A stretch of DNA of 64,000 bases from JBBQFI01 sp038321775 (GTDB lineage Bacteria; Verrucomicrobiota; Verrucomicrobiia; Chthoniobacterales; UBA10450): the NCBI GenBank assembly GCA_038321775.1, contig JBBQFI010000001.1, positions 124,001 through 188,000 of the forward strand, written 5' to 3'. The position numbers and the translations under genes were made by a program. This document shows positions 25,879 to 34,861 of this stretch, piece by piece (the first letter of the stretch is position 1; every line of letters starts with the position of its first letter). Below the pieces are notes generated by a model that did no database searches, had not been told where the DNA came from, and saw nothing but the letters and a program-made list of their open reading frames with translations.

Positions 25879-27060
25879 TTGATCCGTTCGGTCGATCAAA
25901 ATGGTACGTGGGACGTGCAAGCGCTCGCGAATTTGGACGAGGCTGTACCGTTTTTAAATGCGGAGGATCGATTTGTCCTCGGTCTGCCTATTGCCGCCGT
26001 CCTCACGCAGCGCCTGCGTCTGCCCACGGTCGATCCGCAGGATTTTCCGGAAATGGTGCGCATTCAGATCGAGAAGGCGCTGCCTTATTCCACCGACGAA
26101 GTGACGAGCGATTTCGAGATTATCGAGCAGAGCGATTCCGAATCGGTGGTTTCGGCCGTCGCCGTTCATAATGAAAGACTCGACGAACTTGTTCGGCCGC
26201 TCTTGTCGCGCGGTTTTATTCCGAGTCAGGTCACGGTTTACGCTGCACAACGTGGCGCCACTCATGCCGCAGCGGGTCAGGCGCTGTTGATTTATCACGA
26301 AGGCGAATCGCTCGTTTCCGCGATCACTGAAAACGGAAAGCTCAGCCTCGCAAGAACACTCGATGGTGGTGAGCCAGCGCAATTGCAAATGGATCTCCCG
26401 CAGCTTGCCTTGAGTGCGGAATTGCAGGGAATTAATACATCGTTCCCAAATGTTCTCCTCGATGAAGAATGCCTCCCGCTGCGCTCGATGGTGGAACACC
26501 TTTTCACCAGCCGTCCGGAAATGGTCAGCGTGGAAATGCCACCGGCTTCGACCAAACTTAATCTTCTTCCGGAATCATGGCGGTTGCGCCGCCTTCAACT
26601 CGTTAGGCGAACCGAATGGCGCAAGCGTCTGATTTGGGCAGGCGGCGCTTATCTCGGATTATTTGCCCTGTTTTTCCTGGTCCTTCTGTTCATGCGATTT
26701 CAGGTGGGACATCTCAGCCGGCAGATAGCCCGCGATGAGCCGGAAGTGGAATTCATTCGGACATCCGCAAACAACTGGAAGGCGCTCGCTCCGGCAATCG
26801 ACCCGCACTATTACCCGCTCGAGGTCATTCTCAATCTCTCGAAGAGTCTGCCATCTGAGGCCGTGCGCATTACTGTCTATAATCAATCGGCGCGACAGAT
26901 TTCGGTGAACGGCGAAGCCAACTCGCCCGCGCTGGCTTATCAATTTGCCGAGAAGGTGAAAAAGAATCCGGACCTGCGAACGTTTCAGTTCGAAATGGGA
27001 ACGCCGCAAATTATGGCCAACGGTCATGCTCAATTTCGGTTGGAGGGCAAACCGCGATGA
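25879..27060 (+). CDS. GspL/PilM-like assembly-platform protein
   Basis: 393 residues from a TTG. The N-terminal 220 residues resemble the actin-like cytoplasmic domain of GspL/PilM (RLRLPTVDPQDFPEMVRIQIEKALPYS). One membrane helix follows (about residues 255-275), and a ferredoxin-like periplasmic part with ILNLSKSLPSEAVRITVYNQ resembles GspL-C/PilN. It would link the cytoplasmic ATPase to the pseudopilus. The start is uncertain: the frame is open to 25825, where an ATC codon sits 7 bases after a strong AAGGAG (25812-25817) and would give an 18-residue extension with SLPTFIFPA. The TTG has no such site. Confidence 0.7.
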   Translation: MIRSVDQNGTWDVQALANLDEAVPFLNAEDRFVLGLPIAAVLTQRLRLPTVDPQDFPEMVRIQIEKALPYSTDEVTSDFEIIEQSDSESVVSAVAVHNERLDELVRPLLSRGFIPSQVTVYAAQRGATHAAAGQALLIYHEGESLVSAITENGKLSLARTLDGGEPAQLQMDLPQLALSAELQGINTSFPNVLLDEECLPLRSMVEHLFTSRPEMVSVEMPPASTKLNLLPESWRLRRLQLVRRTEWRKRLIWAGGAYLGLFALFFLVLLFMRFQVGHLSRQIARDEPEVEFIRTSANNWKALAPAIDPHYYPLEVILNLSKSLPSEAVRITVYNQSARQISVNGEANSPALAYQFAEKVKKNPDLRTFQFEMGTPQIMANGHAQFRLEGKPR

Positions 27061-27611
27061 TCTCGCTCTCAGCCTATTATCAGCGGATGAACCGACGGGA
27101 ACGCATTCTTGCTGGCGTCGTCGTCCTAGCGATTTTTTTGCTTCTGAACCTGTTCCTGTGGAGCGCGCTCGTTGGTGGCATCAAGAAAGCGCGCGCCCAG
27201 TTGACCGAACGCAAGGCAGTGCGCAAAACGCAGACAGTCTTTTTGCGGGAGCGTGATCTATGGAAGAAACGCCAGGATTGGCTCTCGGCGCATCAACCGC
27301 TTTTACAAAACGCGGGGGAGGCTTCCACTTTGCTCGAGCAAGTGAAACAGATTGCGAGCAAGCATAAGATTCTCATCGAAAACCCCTCGTTAGGCGCAGT
27401 GCAGTCTACGCCTGATCATCAATCGATCGCAATTTCCATGGAAACAAAAAGTCCGTGGCCAGCCTTGGTAAATTTTCTTTACGAAGTGCAACAACCGGAA
27501 AAATTCATTGCCTTTGAAGATGTTGGTTTATCTATTGATGGGAGCGATCCTTCGACCATGCGCGGGAGGTTTAGAATTGCGCGCTGGTTTGCCACGACAC
27601 AACCGAAATGA
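27057..27611 (+). CDS. GspM/PilO-like protein
   Basis: 184 residues with one N-terminal membrane helix (RILAGVVVLAIFLLLNLFLW), then a coiled-coil stretch rich in Arg/Lys/Glu and a small periplasmic alpha/beta domain (ISMETKSPWPALVNFLYEVQ), the arrangement of GspM and PilO. It overlaps the gspL-like gene by 4 bases. The dispersed word is translated as PSLGA. Confidence 0.72.
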   Translation: MISLSAYYQRMNRRERILAGVVVLAIFLLLNLFLWSALVGGIKKARAQLTERKAVRKTQTVFLRERDLWKKRQDWLSAHQPLLQNAGEASTLLEQVKQIASKHKILIENPSLGAVQSTPDHQSIAISMETKSPWPALVNFLYEVQQPEKFIAFEDVGLSIDGSDPSTMRGRFRIARWFATTQPK

Positions 27612-28261
27612 AGATGAACAGAAAATTGTCTCTGGGTGGCGCCGCGATTGGCGCGTTAATATCGCTGCAAGCTTTTGGTGCAGGCGATGATTTGCCGAAG
27701 GCGCTGGCTTTCACTCGCTACGAGCCAATCTTAAAACATTCACCATTTGCCGTCGCGACCGCGGTCGCTGCGCCAACGATGGCTGATTTTGCGAAGGACC
27801 TCTTTATCGCCAATGCGGCGCATTCTCCGGATGGCGATTGGGTCGCGCTCGCCTCTACCACGGATAACAATTTCCGGAAATACCTGACGACGAAGGAAGG
27901 CGACGGCGGTTACGTTCTTTCCAACATTGAATGGTCAGGTCAGGTAGGTGAAACAAAAGTGACCGTGAGTAAGGATGGCCAGTTCGCCACTCTTAGTTTC
28001 AATCAAGCAGTTCTGAGTCAGGGGATTCCACGCGGCATAGGACCTGTCGCGAATCCCGCGGCCTTCGCTGCGCCTCCGACCACCGACCTGCCGGTCAATC
28101 GCATTCGTCCCGCACCGATTCCAATGTTACCGACTCCGCAGCCGCGTATCCGTGGCGTGATTCCGCGCAGTCCGTTGGGCCGTTATAATCGAACACCGGA
28201 CAAATCGCGGCCGATAGAGCAAACCGCTGCCGAGCAAGCCATCGCGCAACCGGAACAATAG
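27608..28261 (+). CDS. Exported protein at the end of the type II secretion block
   Basis: 217 residues with a signal peptide-like start (MKMNRKLSLGGAAIGALISLQAFGA) and no later membrane helix. The middle has FRKYLTTKEGDGGYVLSNIEWSGQVGETKVTVSKDG, a small beta domain. The C-terminal 70 residues are rich in Pro and Arg. Position after a GspM-like gene suggests a periplasmic accessory such as a GspC/PilP analogue, but I cannot show homology. Overlaps the previous gene by 4 bases and converges with gspG, 5 bases apart. Confidence 0.55.
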   Translation: MKMNRKLSLGGAAIGALISLQAFGAGDDLPKALAFTRYEPILKHSPFAVATAVAAPTMADFAKDLFIANAAHSPDGDWVALASTTDNNFRKYLTTKEGDGGYVLSNIEWSGQVGETKVTVSKDGQFATLSFNQAVLSQGIPRGIGPVANPAAFAAPPTTDLPVNRIRPAPIPMLPTPQPRIRGVIPRSPLGRYNRTPDKSRPIEQTAAEQAIAQPEQ

Positions 28262-28266
28262 GTTCC

Positions 28267-28680
28267 TTAACTGCCGCCCCAATCGTCGTCGGCGGTGTCC
28301 GGTTTGCGATCCTGTCCTGCGGAATAAAGATCATAGCTGGTCGGATTTTTCCGGCCGGGATTGACGTAAATGTAAATATTGTTCCACGGATCCTTCGGCA
28401 GCTCCTTGTAAAGCTGATACCACCGTGTCGGTTGCGGATCGGAGCTCGGCTGAGTGACGAGCGCCTGCAGTCCTTGCTCAGTCGTGGGGAAAAACCCATT
28501 CATGCTCTCGTAGAGTTTTAGCTGGGTGTTGATTCCCTGAATGTCGGATTCAATGCGTACGTGGCGCGAATATTCAACGTTGCCACCGAGCTTGTAGATG
28601 GCCGCCCCGAGCAACAGAGCGATGATCGTGACCACGAGCATGATCTCGAGAAGAGTGAACCCAGCGTTATTTCTTTTCAT
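28267..28680 (-). CDS. gspG: Major type II secretion pseudopilin GspG
   Basis: 137 residues. Leader MKRNNAG precedes FTLLEIMLVVTIIALLLGAAIY. The head has the GspG hallmarks FFPTTEQGLQALV, WYQLYKELPKDPWNNIY and YDLYSAGQDRKPDTADD, the last supplying the calcium-binding Asp residues. It polymerises into the pseudopilus. It is encoded on the minus strand, convergent with the minor pseudopilins, and overlaps the preceding unknown gene by 14 bases. Confidence 0.93.
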   Translation of the reverse strand: MKRNNAGFTLLEIMLVVTIIALLLGAAIYKLGGNVEYSRHVRIESDIQGINTQLKLYESMNGFFPTTEQGLQALVTQPSSDPQPTRWYQLYKELPKDPWNNIYIYVNPGRKNPTSYDLYSAGQDRKPDTADDDWGGS

Positions 28681-29749
28681 AAGTTAACTCCGGCTTCAGC
28701 AGATAATCCGATTTCTCCCAAAGGTATTTCAATTGAATCTGCGTCCCCCGAATTGCGGACGCCGCGGTGCCGCTTCCCGCCACCACGATCAGATCGTTTG
28801 TTCCAACTTTCAAACGAGATACCGGCAGCAGTTTTTGCGCGCGCACCCAACCGGTATAGTGATATTCCATTTGCCTAACGAGTGATCGCATGACACCGCG
28901 ATATCCCGGGTCCGCCAGGTCGGGCAGGACGAAAGTGGCCGGTCCCATGTCTTCGCCGTTCAAATAGATATTTGGCGGCGCTTCAACTTTTGGACTAGCC
29001 ACTTCAAACGTGACCAGAGCGAGCAATGGCAGCGCTTCGAGCCCAAACTGAAGCGAAGCCGACTGTTGAATACTCGGTCCCATCGGGATCGTTTCCGTCG
29101 CAAGCGGCGCGGTGACTGTCCCGAACAATTCGGTATCGCTTTGTGGCGCACGCAAAGGCGAGCTTGCATTAAACGGCTGTGGAATCAGTTCGTGCTGTTG
29201 TGCGTTTACTGGATGCACCACCTCGCTGGACGTCATCCAGTCGAGATAAGCTCCGCGAATCGTCGAGCCGTCTCCGGGGACTTCCACATCCAGTGCGGTG
29301 ATATTGAGCATCGGCACCATGATTGTTTCCGATGTCGGCAGATTCAATCCCGATCCGAGTGGAGACGAACGAAGTACCTGCGAGCCCGATTCATCCCACG
29401 CAATAATTTGCGGCTTCGCCTTGGGATTGTCGTCGAAGAAGAGACGAAACATCAAAACACGATATTGATCTCCGGGCGATCTAAGCCGAATGCGAAAAAC
29501 GCTTTTCGCCGACACCGGCGACACGGATGCCGCAGGGCCCAGCGTTACCGATTCCACCCAATTCGGTGCGCTTTGCGGCTTTGAATTCTCGGCGATAGTC
29601 TGGCGCAGATCGATCCACGCGCTTTCGATTGGCATCGACTTTTCCGTGGCGGTTTCGCCTAACGAAAGATCGCGACTAAATGCCTGTTGCCCGCGCGATG
29701 ATACAATCGATGCGAAAAAAAGCGTAAACGCCAGAGTGCGATAAAGCAT
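28667..29749 (-). CDS. Exported protein of unknown function between gspF and gspG
   Basis: 360 residues with a signal peptide (MLYRTLAFTLFFASIVSSRGQ). The mature protein is beta-rich: a first region (VFRIRLRSPGDQYRVLMFRLFFDDNPKAK) looks like a carbohydrate-binding-like sandwich, and a second has ASPKVEAPPNIYLNGEDMGP. No catalytic motif. Its tight placement between gspF (23-base gap) and gspG (14-base overlap) suggests a lineage-specific secretion component or substrate. An exact copy of the dispersed word is read as LSLGE. Confidence 0.55.
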   Translation of the reverse strand: MLYRTLAFTLFFASIVSSRGQQAFSRDLSLGETATEKSMPIESAWIDLRQTIAENSKPQSAPNWVESVTLGPAASVSPVSAKSVFRIRLRSPGDQYRVLMFRLFFDDNPKAKPQIIAWDESGSQVLRSSPLGSGLNLPTSETIMVPMLNITALDVEVPGDGSTIRGAYLDWMTSSEVVHPVNAQQHELIPQPFNASSPLRAPQSDTELFGTVTAPLATETIPMGPSIQQSASLQFGLEALPLLALVTFEVASPKVEAPPNIYLNGEDMGPATFVLPDLADPGYRGVMRSLVRQMEYHYTGWVRAQKLLPVSRLKVGTNDLIVVAGSGTAASAIRGTQIQLKYLWEKSDYLLKPELTYEKK

Positions 29750-29772
29750 GTGGGATCGCCGTCGAGATTAGA

Positions 29773-31023
29773 TTAATGGGGTCGAAACTGCAAGCTGTGC
29801 GTCATTTCGAAGACGGCGGACAGGATGCTGTAAACTACGAAACCGACGATGACCGCGATCAATACGATGATGGCGATGGGGATGAGTGCGGAGATCATCT
29901 TGACGGTGCGCTCCAACTCGCGCTCGTAAACGTCCGCGATCGTTTGCATGGCGCGCGCAAACTGTCCGGTTTGTTCGCCGACCCCCATCATGTCGGTAAA
30001 CATGTCGGGAAATAATTTCTGCGCCGCGAGAGCAGTTGACAGCGTTGCGCCGTCGATCACAGAGCGACGCACCTCCGTGAGTTTCAATTCCAAATAACGA
30101 TTGCCGGCGATTTCGGTGACAAGATCGAGGGCGCGGAGCAGGGGAATCCCGTTCTCCATCAATGTGCCAAGTGTCCGCGAAAATTGCGCGTAATAACGAT
30201 GTCGAATCACGCCGCCGTATCCCGGAATGGACAATCGAAAACGATCCCAGGCGATGCGGCCTTCGTCAGTCCGAACGAAAGCGCGGAAACCAATCACGGC
30301 GCCGACGGCGATGAGCGCGCCTAACCACCAATACGCGACCATGAGATGATTCACGCCCAGTAAAATCCGCGTCGGTAACGGGAGCGTGCCGCCATTGGCC
30401 GACATGAATCCGGTCAACTGCGGAACCATGTAGGTGATGAAAACTGTGATGAGGATGACACCGGCAACCGCGAGCGCGGCCGGATAAATCAGCGCTTGCT
30501 GCACGCCGTCGCGCAGATTTTTCGCCTGCGTAAGATGTTCGACAAGGCGCGCTAAAATATCTGGTAGCGCACCGCTCGCTTCGCCGGCCGCAACCAGGTT
30601 CACATAAATCGGTGGGAAGACTCTTGGGAATTCGCGCAACGCCTGCGAGAAACTTCGGCCGTCGACCAAAGCCTGATGCAGCGCGTGGGTCATTTGTTGC
30701 ACGCGCGGATGTTTCAGGCGTTTCTCCAGGATCGAAAGGCTCTCGTCGAGCGTCATTCCCGCCTGGAGCAAATGACCCAACTGCTCGGTGAAAACCAAAA
30801 CCTGCCCGTGCGGGATTTTTAGATTTTGCGCCGCCGGTTGTGCCGCCGCGGTTACTGCTTGCTCGACCACCTGCGGGCTCGCGCCTGCGACCAGATCGAT
30901 TTTAATCGGTATGCAATTCTGCTGCTCGATTTGTCGAATGGCGACAGCCCGATCAGCGCAGTTAAGCACGCCCTCGACCAAACCGCCCTCTGCATTCCGC
31001 GCGCGATAAGCAAACTGTGGCAT
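29773..31023 (-). CDS. gspF: Type II secretion inner-membrane platform protein GspF
   Basis: 416 residues. The N-terminal cytoplasmic lead (MPQFAYRARNAEGGLVEG) and two repeats of the T2SF domain are visible, e.g. GHLLQAGMTLDESLSILEKR with VNLVAAGEASGALPDILARL, and GTLMENGIPLLRALDLV with MGVGEQTGQFARAMQTIAD. Three membrane helices follow the family pattern. GspF contacts the GspE ATPase, which is not encoded in this window. Confidence 0.93.
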   Translation of the reverse strand: MPQFAYRARNAEGGLVEGVLNCADRAVAIRQIEQQNCIPIKIDLVAGASPQVVEQAVTAAAQPAAQNLKIPHGQVLVFTEQLGHLLQAGMTLDESLSILEKRLKHPRVQQMTHALHQALVDGRSFSQALREFPRVFPPIYVNLVAAGEASGALPDILARLVEHLTQAKNLRDGVQQALIYPAALAVAGVILITVFITYMVPQLTGFMSANGGTLPLPTRILLGVNHLMVAYWWLGALIAVGAVIGFRAFVRTDEGRIAWDRFRLSIPGYGGVIRHRYYAQFSRTLGTLMENGIPLLRALDLVTEIAGNRYLELKLTEVRRSVIDGATLSTALAAQKLFPDMFTDMMGVGEQTGQFARAMQTIADVYERELERTVKMISALIPIAIIVLIAVIVGFVVYSILSAVFEMTHSLQFRPH

Positions 31024-31115
31024 TTAGAAATTCCGCTGAAGAGTATCACGTTTTGCTCCATCAATCCATACGCTTGGACAAGCGTTGGCGAACCCTGCGT
31101 CCTTCTAATTCCGAA

Positions 31116-32465
31116 TTACGGCGCGGTTTCGAGCTTTGGAGTTTTCGTCTCGCTCGATTCGCCTACCGGCAACTTTGCCGCCTTCCAGTCCATCGCCATT
31201 CGAATGCGCGCGCGGCCACTCGGATGATCGAAGAAAATCATTTCCTCAGCTGGCCCCGGATTCAATTTACGATACGTGCCGAGCTTGAGCGCGACCTTGG
31301 CCATTCCATCCGGTTCGCGCGAAGTATTGATGCTGAAAGCATCCGCCTCGCGTTCCGTAATCCGCACCGCGGAATTGCTTATCGGTGTGAACAGGAAGCT
31401 GATCGTGGAAATAATCAAAACCAGCAGCGGCAACGCTGCCGGATCGGCGATGCCGCGCAAGCCCCACTTTGCGCCCCAGCGCCGAATCGCCGCATTGAAA
31501 AAGACAAAGAGCAAACCGAACGAAACGAAATTAATCGCCGCAGAGTAAAGCACCAGCTTCCCGCCGTGATTCAAAACGTAATGTCCCATTTCGTGCGCCA
31601 TGACGACGCGTATCTCCGGCAGCGTGCATTGCTTGAGCAGATTGTCGTTAAGTGAAATGCGCGTGGTGCCGAGAAATCCGGAGACATTTGCGCTGATGCG
31701 ATTGGTTTGGCGGGAAGCGTCGAACTCGTAAACCTCATCGACTGGAATCTCGTTCGCGCGCGCCATTTGCAGAATCGGGTCGCGCACCGTCGCGTTCGTG
31801 AGCGGTTGATATTTATTCGTTAGGGGCGCGACGTAAACCGGAAAGACAAAGGAAGCGAGCATGGTGAACAGTGCGATAACTGCGACCGCCCAGAGCCACC
31901 ATGTACGGGCTGCGCGACGAAAGACGGCAAAAAGAATCATCAGCAAAATTGTTAGGCCGATGATATTCACGCCGTTTTGTTTCGCCTGATCGCTCAGCCA
32001 CGAAGCCAAACTTTGTGTCGACAAACCGTAAGAGTGATCGCGCACAAATCCGTCGTAGTACGTGAGTGGGAACGTAAAGAGTATGACAATGACGACGAAC
32101 GGGAGCGCGTAGAGAAGTGTTTGCAGCATTTTGCTGCGCGTTGTTCGCTCGGCAAAATCGCGCAGCCGCACGGACATTCGCGATTTCAGCAGCAGCACGA
32201 TCATGATCGCGGCGCCGAGCAGGTAATTCCAAAGAATCAGCCAGTAACCGCCCTCGAAGTACGCATCTGATTTCGCGCGCTTGTCGGCTGGGATCGTAGC
32301 AAGCCAGGCCTTCGTTGCAGCCGCCGCGTCCATTCCCTCTGTGTTCGGCGCAATCGATTGCGAAATTGCGGTCGCCGAAGAATCCGGCGTTTGCGCGCGC
32401 AAAAAAGCACTCCCAGCTACGCAAAGTGCGCAAACAATAATTATCACCAGCCAGCGCGTACTCAT
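31116..32465 (-). CDS. M48-family zinc metalloprotease (Ste24/CAAX-type)
   Basis: 449 residues with several membrane helices. The zinc motif HEMGHY lies near residue 290 (VMAHEMGHYVLNHGG), and the third ligand Glu is in ITEREADAFSI. The long N-terminal membrane part and the segment between helices match the Ste24 branch rather than HtpX. The first 24 residues could act as a signal peptide. Eukaryotic members cut prenylated proteins; bacterial ones probably act in membrane protein quality control. Confidence 0.88.
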   Translation of the reverse strand: MSTRWLVIIIVCALCVAGSAFLRAQTPDSSATAISQSIAPNTEGMDAAAATKAWLATIPADKRAKSDAYFEGGYWLILWNYLLGAAIMIVLLLKSRMSVRLRDFAERTTRSKMLQTLLYALPFVVIVILFTFPLTYYDGFVRDHSYGLSTQSLASWLSDQAKQNGVNIIGLTILLMILFAVFRRAARTWWLWAVAVIALFTMLASFVFPVYVAPLTNKYQPLTNATVRDPILQMARANEIPVDEVYEFDASRQTNRISANVSGFLGTTRISLNDNLLKQCTLPEIRVVMAHEMGHYVLNHGGKLVLYSAAINFVSFGLLFVFFNAAIRRWGAKWGLRGIADPAALPLLVLIISTISFLFTPISNSAVRITEREADAFSINTSREPDGMAKVALKLGTYRKLNPGPAEEMIFFDHPSGRARIRMAMDWKAAKLPVGESSETKTPKLETAP

Positions 32466-32507
32466 GACAGCTCGCCGCTCAATGTTTGGAACAAAAAGCT
32501 CGTTAGG

Positions 32508-32930
32508 TTACGGCGTTGTCGTCGCTGTGTCTTTGCGCCACAAAGAGTCGATGCTCAAACAGCCTCCGCCCGCGAAGGCAATAAATAGAAACACAAAGCA
32601 ATAGACCACCGCCAACTCGCCATGATTCAGGATCGGGAATGGGCTCGCCTTTGCATGCGCTATGAAATACGCGACCGCCATTTCGCCCGACAAAAGAAAT
32701 CCAGCGATTCGTGTGAGCAATCCAAGCACGAGTAGGGCTCCGCCGCCGAATTCCAGCCATGCGGCAACCACCATGAGCGGCTCCATTGGTCCTTCCGCTG
32801 GATGACCTGAAGGCGGAAAGTTGAAGAGCTTTTGCGACCCGTGTTCCATCATCAGCAGTCCCACGACGATGCGCAGGATGCTCAAGAAAACTGGAGACCA
32901 GCGGTAAAAGAACGAATTGGGATTAGCCAT
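32508..32930 (-). CDS. DoxX-family membrane protein
   Basis: 140 residues with four membrane helices. The DoxX pattern SILRIVVGLLMMEHGSQKLF is at the N-terminus and LEFGGGALLVLGLLTRIAGFLL in the middle. DoxX proteins are linked to redox or thiol stress in some bacteria; the function here is unknown. A copy of the dispersed word core (TCGTTAGGT) overlaps the stop codon by one base. Confidence 0.85.
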   Translation of the reverse strand: MANPNSFFYRWSPVFLSILRIVVGLLMMEHGSQKLFNFPPSGHPAEGPMEPLMVVAAWLEFGGGALLVLGLLTRIAGFLLSGEMAVAYFIAHAKASPFPILNHGELAVVYCFVFLFIAFAGGGCLSIDSLWRKDTATTTP

Positions 32931-32975
32931 AGCGGGCGATCATTTCCAAAAACCACCGCCTGACAAGCCGAAACT

Positions 32976-34667
32976 CTACGGTTCCGCCGAAGGAACTGCC
33001 GCTGTGTCGGGTAAGGTTGCGGCTTTCAGGAAATCGACAAAGTCGGCTTTGAATTTCTCAAGCGACGGTTTGTAAATGTACAGCATGTGTCCGCTCTCAT
33101 AAAAAGTAAGCCGGATGTTGTTCCGAATCGCGGGGTCGAGATTCATCTGACTCATCGTGTATTGCGCCGCGAAGTAGGGCGTGGCCAGATCGTAATGACC
33201 GGCACAGATCCAAACCTTCAAGTATGGATTACGACTCATCGCTTTGCGCAGATCGTCCGCGACATTGACGTAACGGTTCTCGTAATTCTTCCAGCTCCAG
33301 GGATTGACGTCGGCCACCGTTTCGTAGGGCAACTCGCTTTCGAACTTTAGTTCGCGTCGCACGTAATCGTTAAACGTCGCCGTGAACGGTCCGTTCACCG
33401 CTTCGCTGCTCGGATCATATTCGGAATCGTCCGTCCCGGGGTTGTAACGGATTCCGGTAAAACGGCTATCGAGCCGACCGATCTCGCGATTCTTGTCCAT
33501 CAGGAGATGAGTGAAGAACAGATAATCGGGAACACGCACATTCAGTTGGTTGATGTAGTTCGCCGGCAGTCCCGTGAAGCGCGCAACTTGCGCTGCGATT
33601 TTTTGTTTCGCCTCCGCAGCCAAACCGTCGCCTTGAAATAGCGCGAACAGATAATCGTGCGCGGCAAATCCCTCGGCTTCCTTCAACACGTCAGCGAGCG
33701 GTTTGCTCTGCAACTCCGGCGCCAGTTTTTTATGATACCAGGCCGCGGCGGTGTACGACGGAAGAAAGAGCGCGAACGGCTCGTCATTGCCAGGAGAAAA
33801 ATCGAGCGTCTCGAAATTCAGCACGGTCGAGACAAGCACGATGCCGTTAAGATAAATTCCGTAGCGACTTTGCAGAAAATCACTGAGGCCGGCCGCGCGC
33901 GTAGTGCCATAACTTTCGCCTGTGACAAACTTCGGCGAAGTCCAGCGCTGATACTTCGTCGTGTAGAGCCGGATGAATTCCCCAACGCTCTCGATGTCTT
34001 CTTTGATTCCGTGAAAGTTCTTTGGATCTTCACCGGGTTCGGCGCGGCTGTAACCGGTTGAAACCGGATCGATAAAAACGAGATCGGTTTCATCAAGCCA
34101 CGAATAAGTATTGTCTTCCAACCGATAGGGCGGGGGAAGCGCTTCACCGCGTTCGGTCAACACCGCGCGACGCGGACCCAGCCCGCCCATGTGCAGCCAG
34201 ACCGACGCCGAGCCTGGGCCACCGTTGAACGAAAACGTCACGGAACGCTTCGCCGCGTTGCCGACATCGTCTCGCGTGTAGGCGATGAAAAAAACTTTCG
34301 CGAGCGGTTTCTCGCGCTTCTTCCCTTTGTCTTTCTGATCGCTCTTGTCGTCCTGGTCCGAATCTTCGGCGCTCTTGTCTTTGTCCTTGTCCGGTTTCGG
34401 CGCGTAATCCTTCAAGACGATGTAACCCGCAGTCGCTTTGTACTTCACCGGCTTTCCGTTGATCGTGATCGTGTGTTCGGTTACGGAAAGCTTCGGCTCC
34501 TCTTCTTTCTTGTTGTTGTCCTTTTCGTCTTTTGATTTTTCTGAATCCGAATTCTCGGTGTCGGATTTCTTATTTTTGTCGCGCGCTGCATAAGCAGGAG
34601 ACGACGAAACGGCGAGCAAACAAACGAGAATGGATAGCCAACGCATTGATTTAATCACGGCGAGCAC
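32976..34667 (-). CDS. Secreted S10 serine carboxypeptidase
   Basis: 563 residues with a signal peptide (WLSILVCLLAVSSSPAYA). A highly charged Lys/Glu/Asp linker of about 40 residues follows, and another charged stretch lies near residue 90-125. The S10 features are FNGGPGSASVWLHMGGLGPR (oxyanion/substrate), GESYGTTRAAGL (nucleophile Ser) and ESGHMLYIYKPS (His). The family removes C-terminal residues at acidic pH. It is one of several exported peptidases in the window. Confidence 0.88.
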   Translation of the reverse strand: MLAVIKSMRWLSILVCLLAVSSSPAYAARDKNKKSDTENSDSEKSKDEKDNNKKEEEPKLSVTEHTITINGKPVKYKATAGYIVLKDYAPKPDKDKDKSAEDSDQDDKSDQKDKGKKREKPLAKVFFIAYTRDDVGNAAKRSVTFSFNGGPGSASVWLHMGGLGPRRAVLTERGEALPPPYRLEDNTYSWLDETDLVFIDPVSTGYSRAEPGEDPKNFHGIKEDIESVGEFIRLYTTKYQRWTSPKFVTGESYGTTRAAGLSDFLQSRYGIYLNGIVLVSTVLNFETLDFSPGNDEPFALFLPSYTAAAWYHKKLAPELQSKPLADVLKEAEGFAAHDYLFALFQGDGLAAEAKQKIAAQVARFTGLPANYINQLNVRVPDYLFFTHLLMDKNREIGRLDSRFTGIRYNPGTDDSEYDPSSEAVNGPFTATFNDYVRRELKFESELPYETVADVNPWSWKNYENRYVNVADDLRKAMSRNPYLKVWICAGHYDLATPYFAAQYTMSQMNLDPAIRNNIRLTFYESGHMLYIYKPSLEKFKADFVDFLKAATLPDTAAVPSAEP

Positions 34668-34704
34668 CTTGCGCGGATTACCATTTTGCGCAACAAAACC
34701 TCTC

Positions 34705-34809
34705 GGTCATCCCGAGCGCATGCGAGGGACCTCACGAATAACCTATCGTGTTTCTCTCGCCTAACGCGTGGAGTAGCTCGTGAGGTTCTTCGCTTCGCTC
34801 AGAACGACC
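34705..34809. repeat. Palindromic intergenic repeat (copy B) between two peptidase genes
   Basis: An imperfect inverted repeat: GTCATCCCGAGCGCATGCGAGGGACCTCACGA on the left is mirrored by TCGTGAGGTTCTTCGCTTCGCTCAGAACGACC on the right, giving a long stem with a loop of about 40 bases. It is related to the element at 9821-9893. A partial copy of the dispersed word (GCCTAACGC) lies in the loop. Confidence 0.75.
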
Positions 34810-34861
34810 TCCGATGTTAGGTGAATGAAGTTTTGAGAACTTCGGTTTGCCTAACGAATCT

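Noticed and set aside
31017..31655. 212-codon plus-strand frame opposite the M48 protease
   Set aside because: Overlaps a complete HEMGH metalloprotease on the other strand; composition is Arg/Gln-rich and unlike neighbours.
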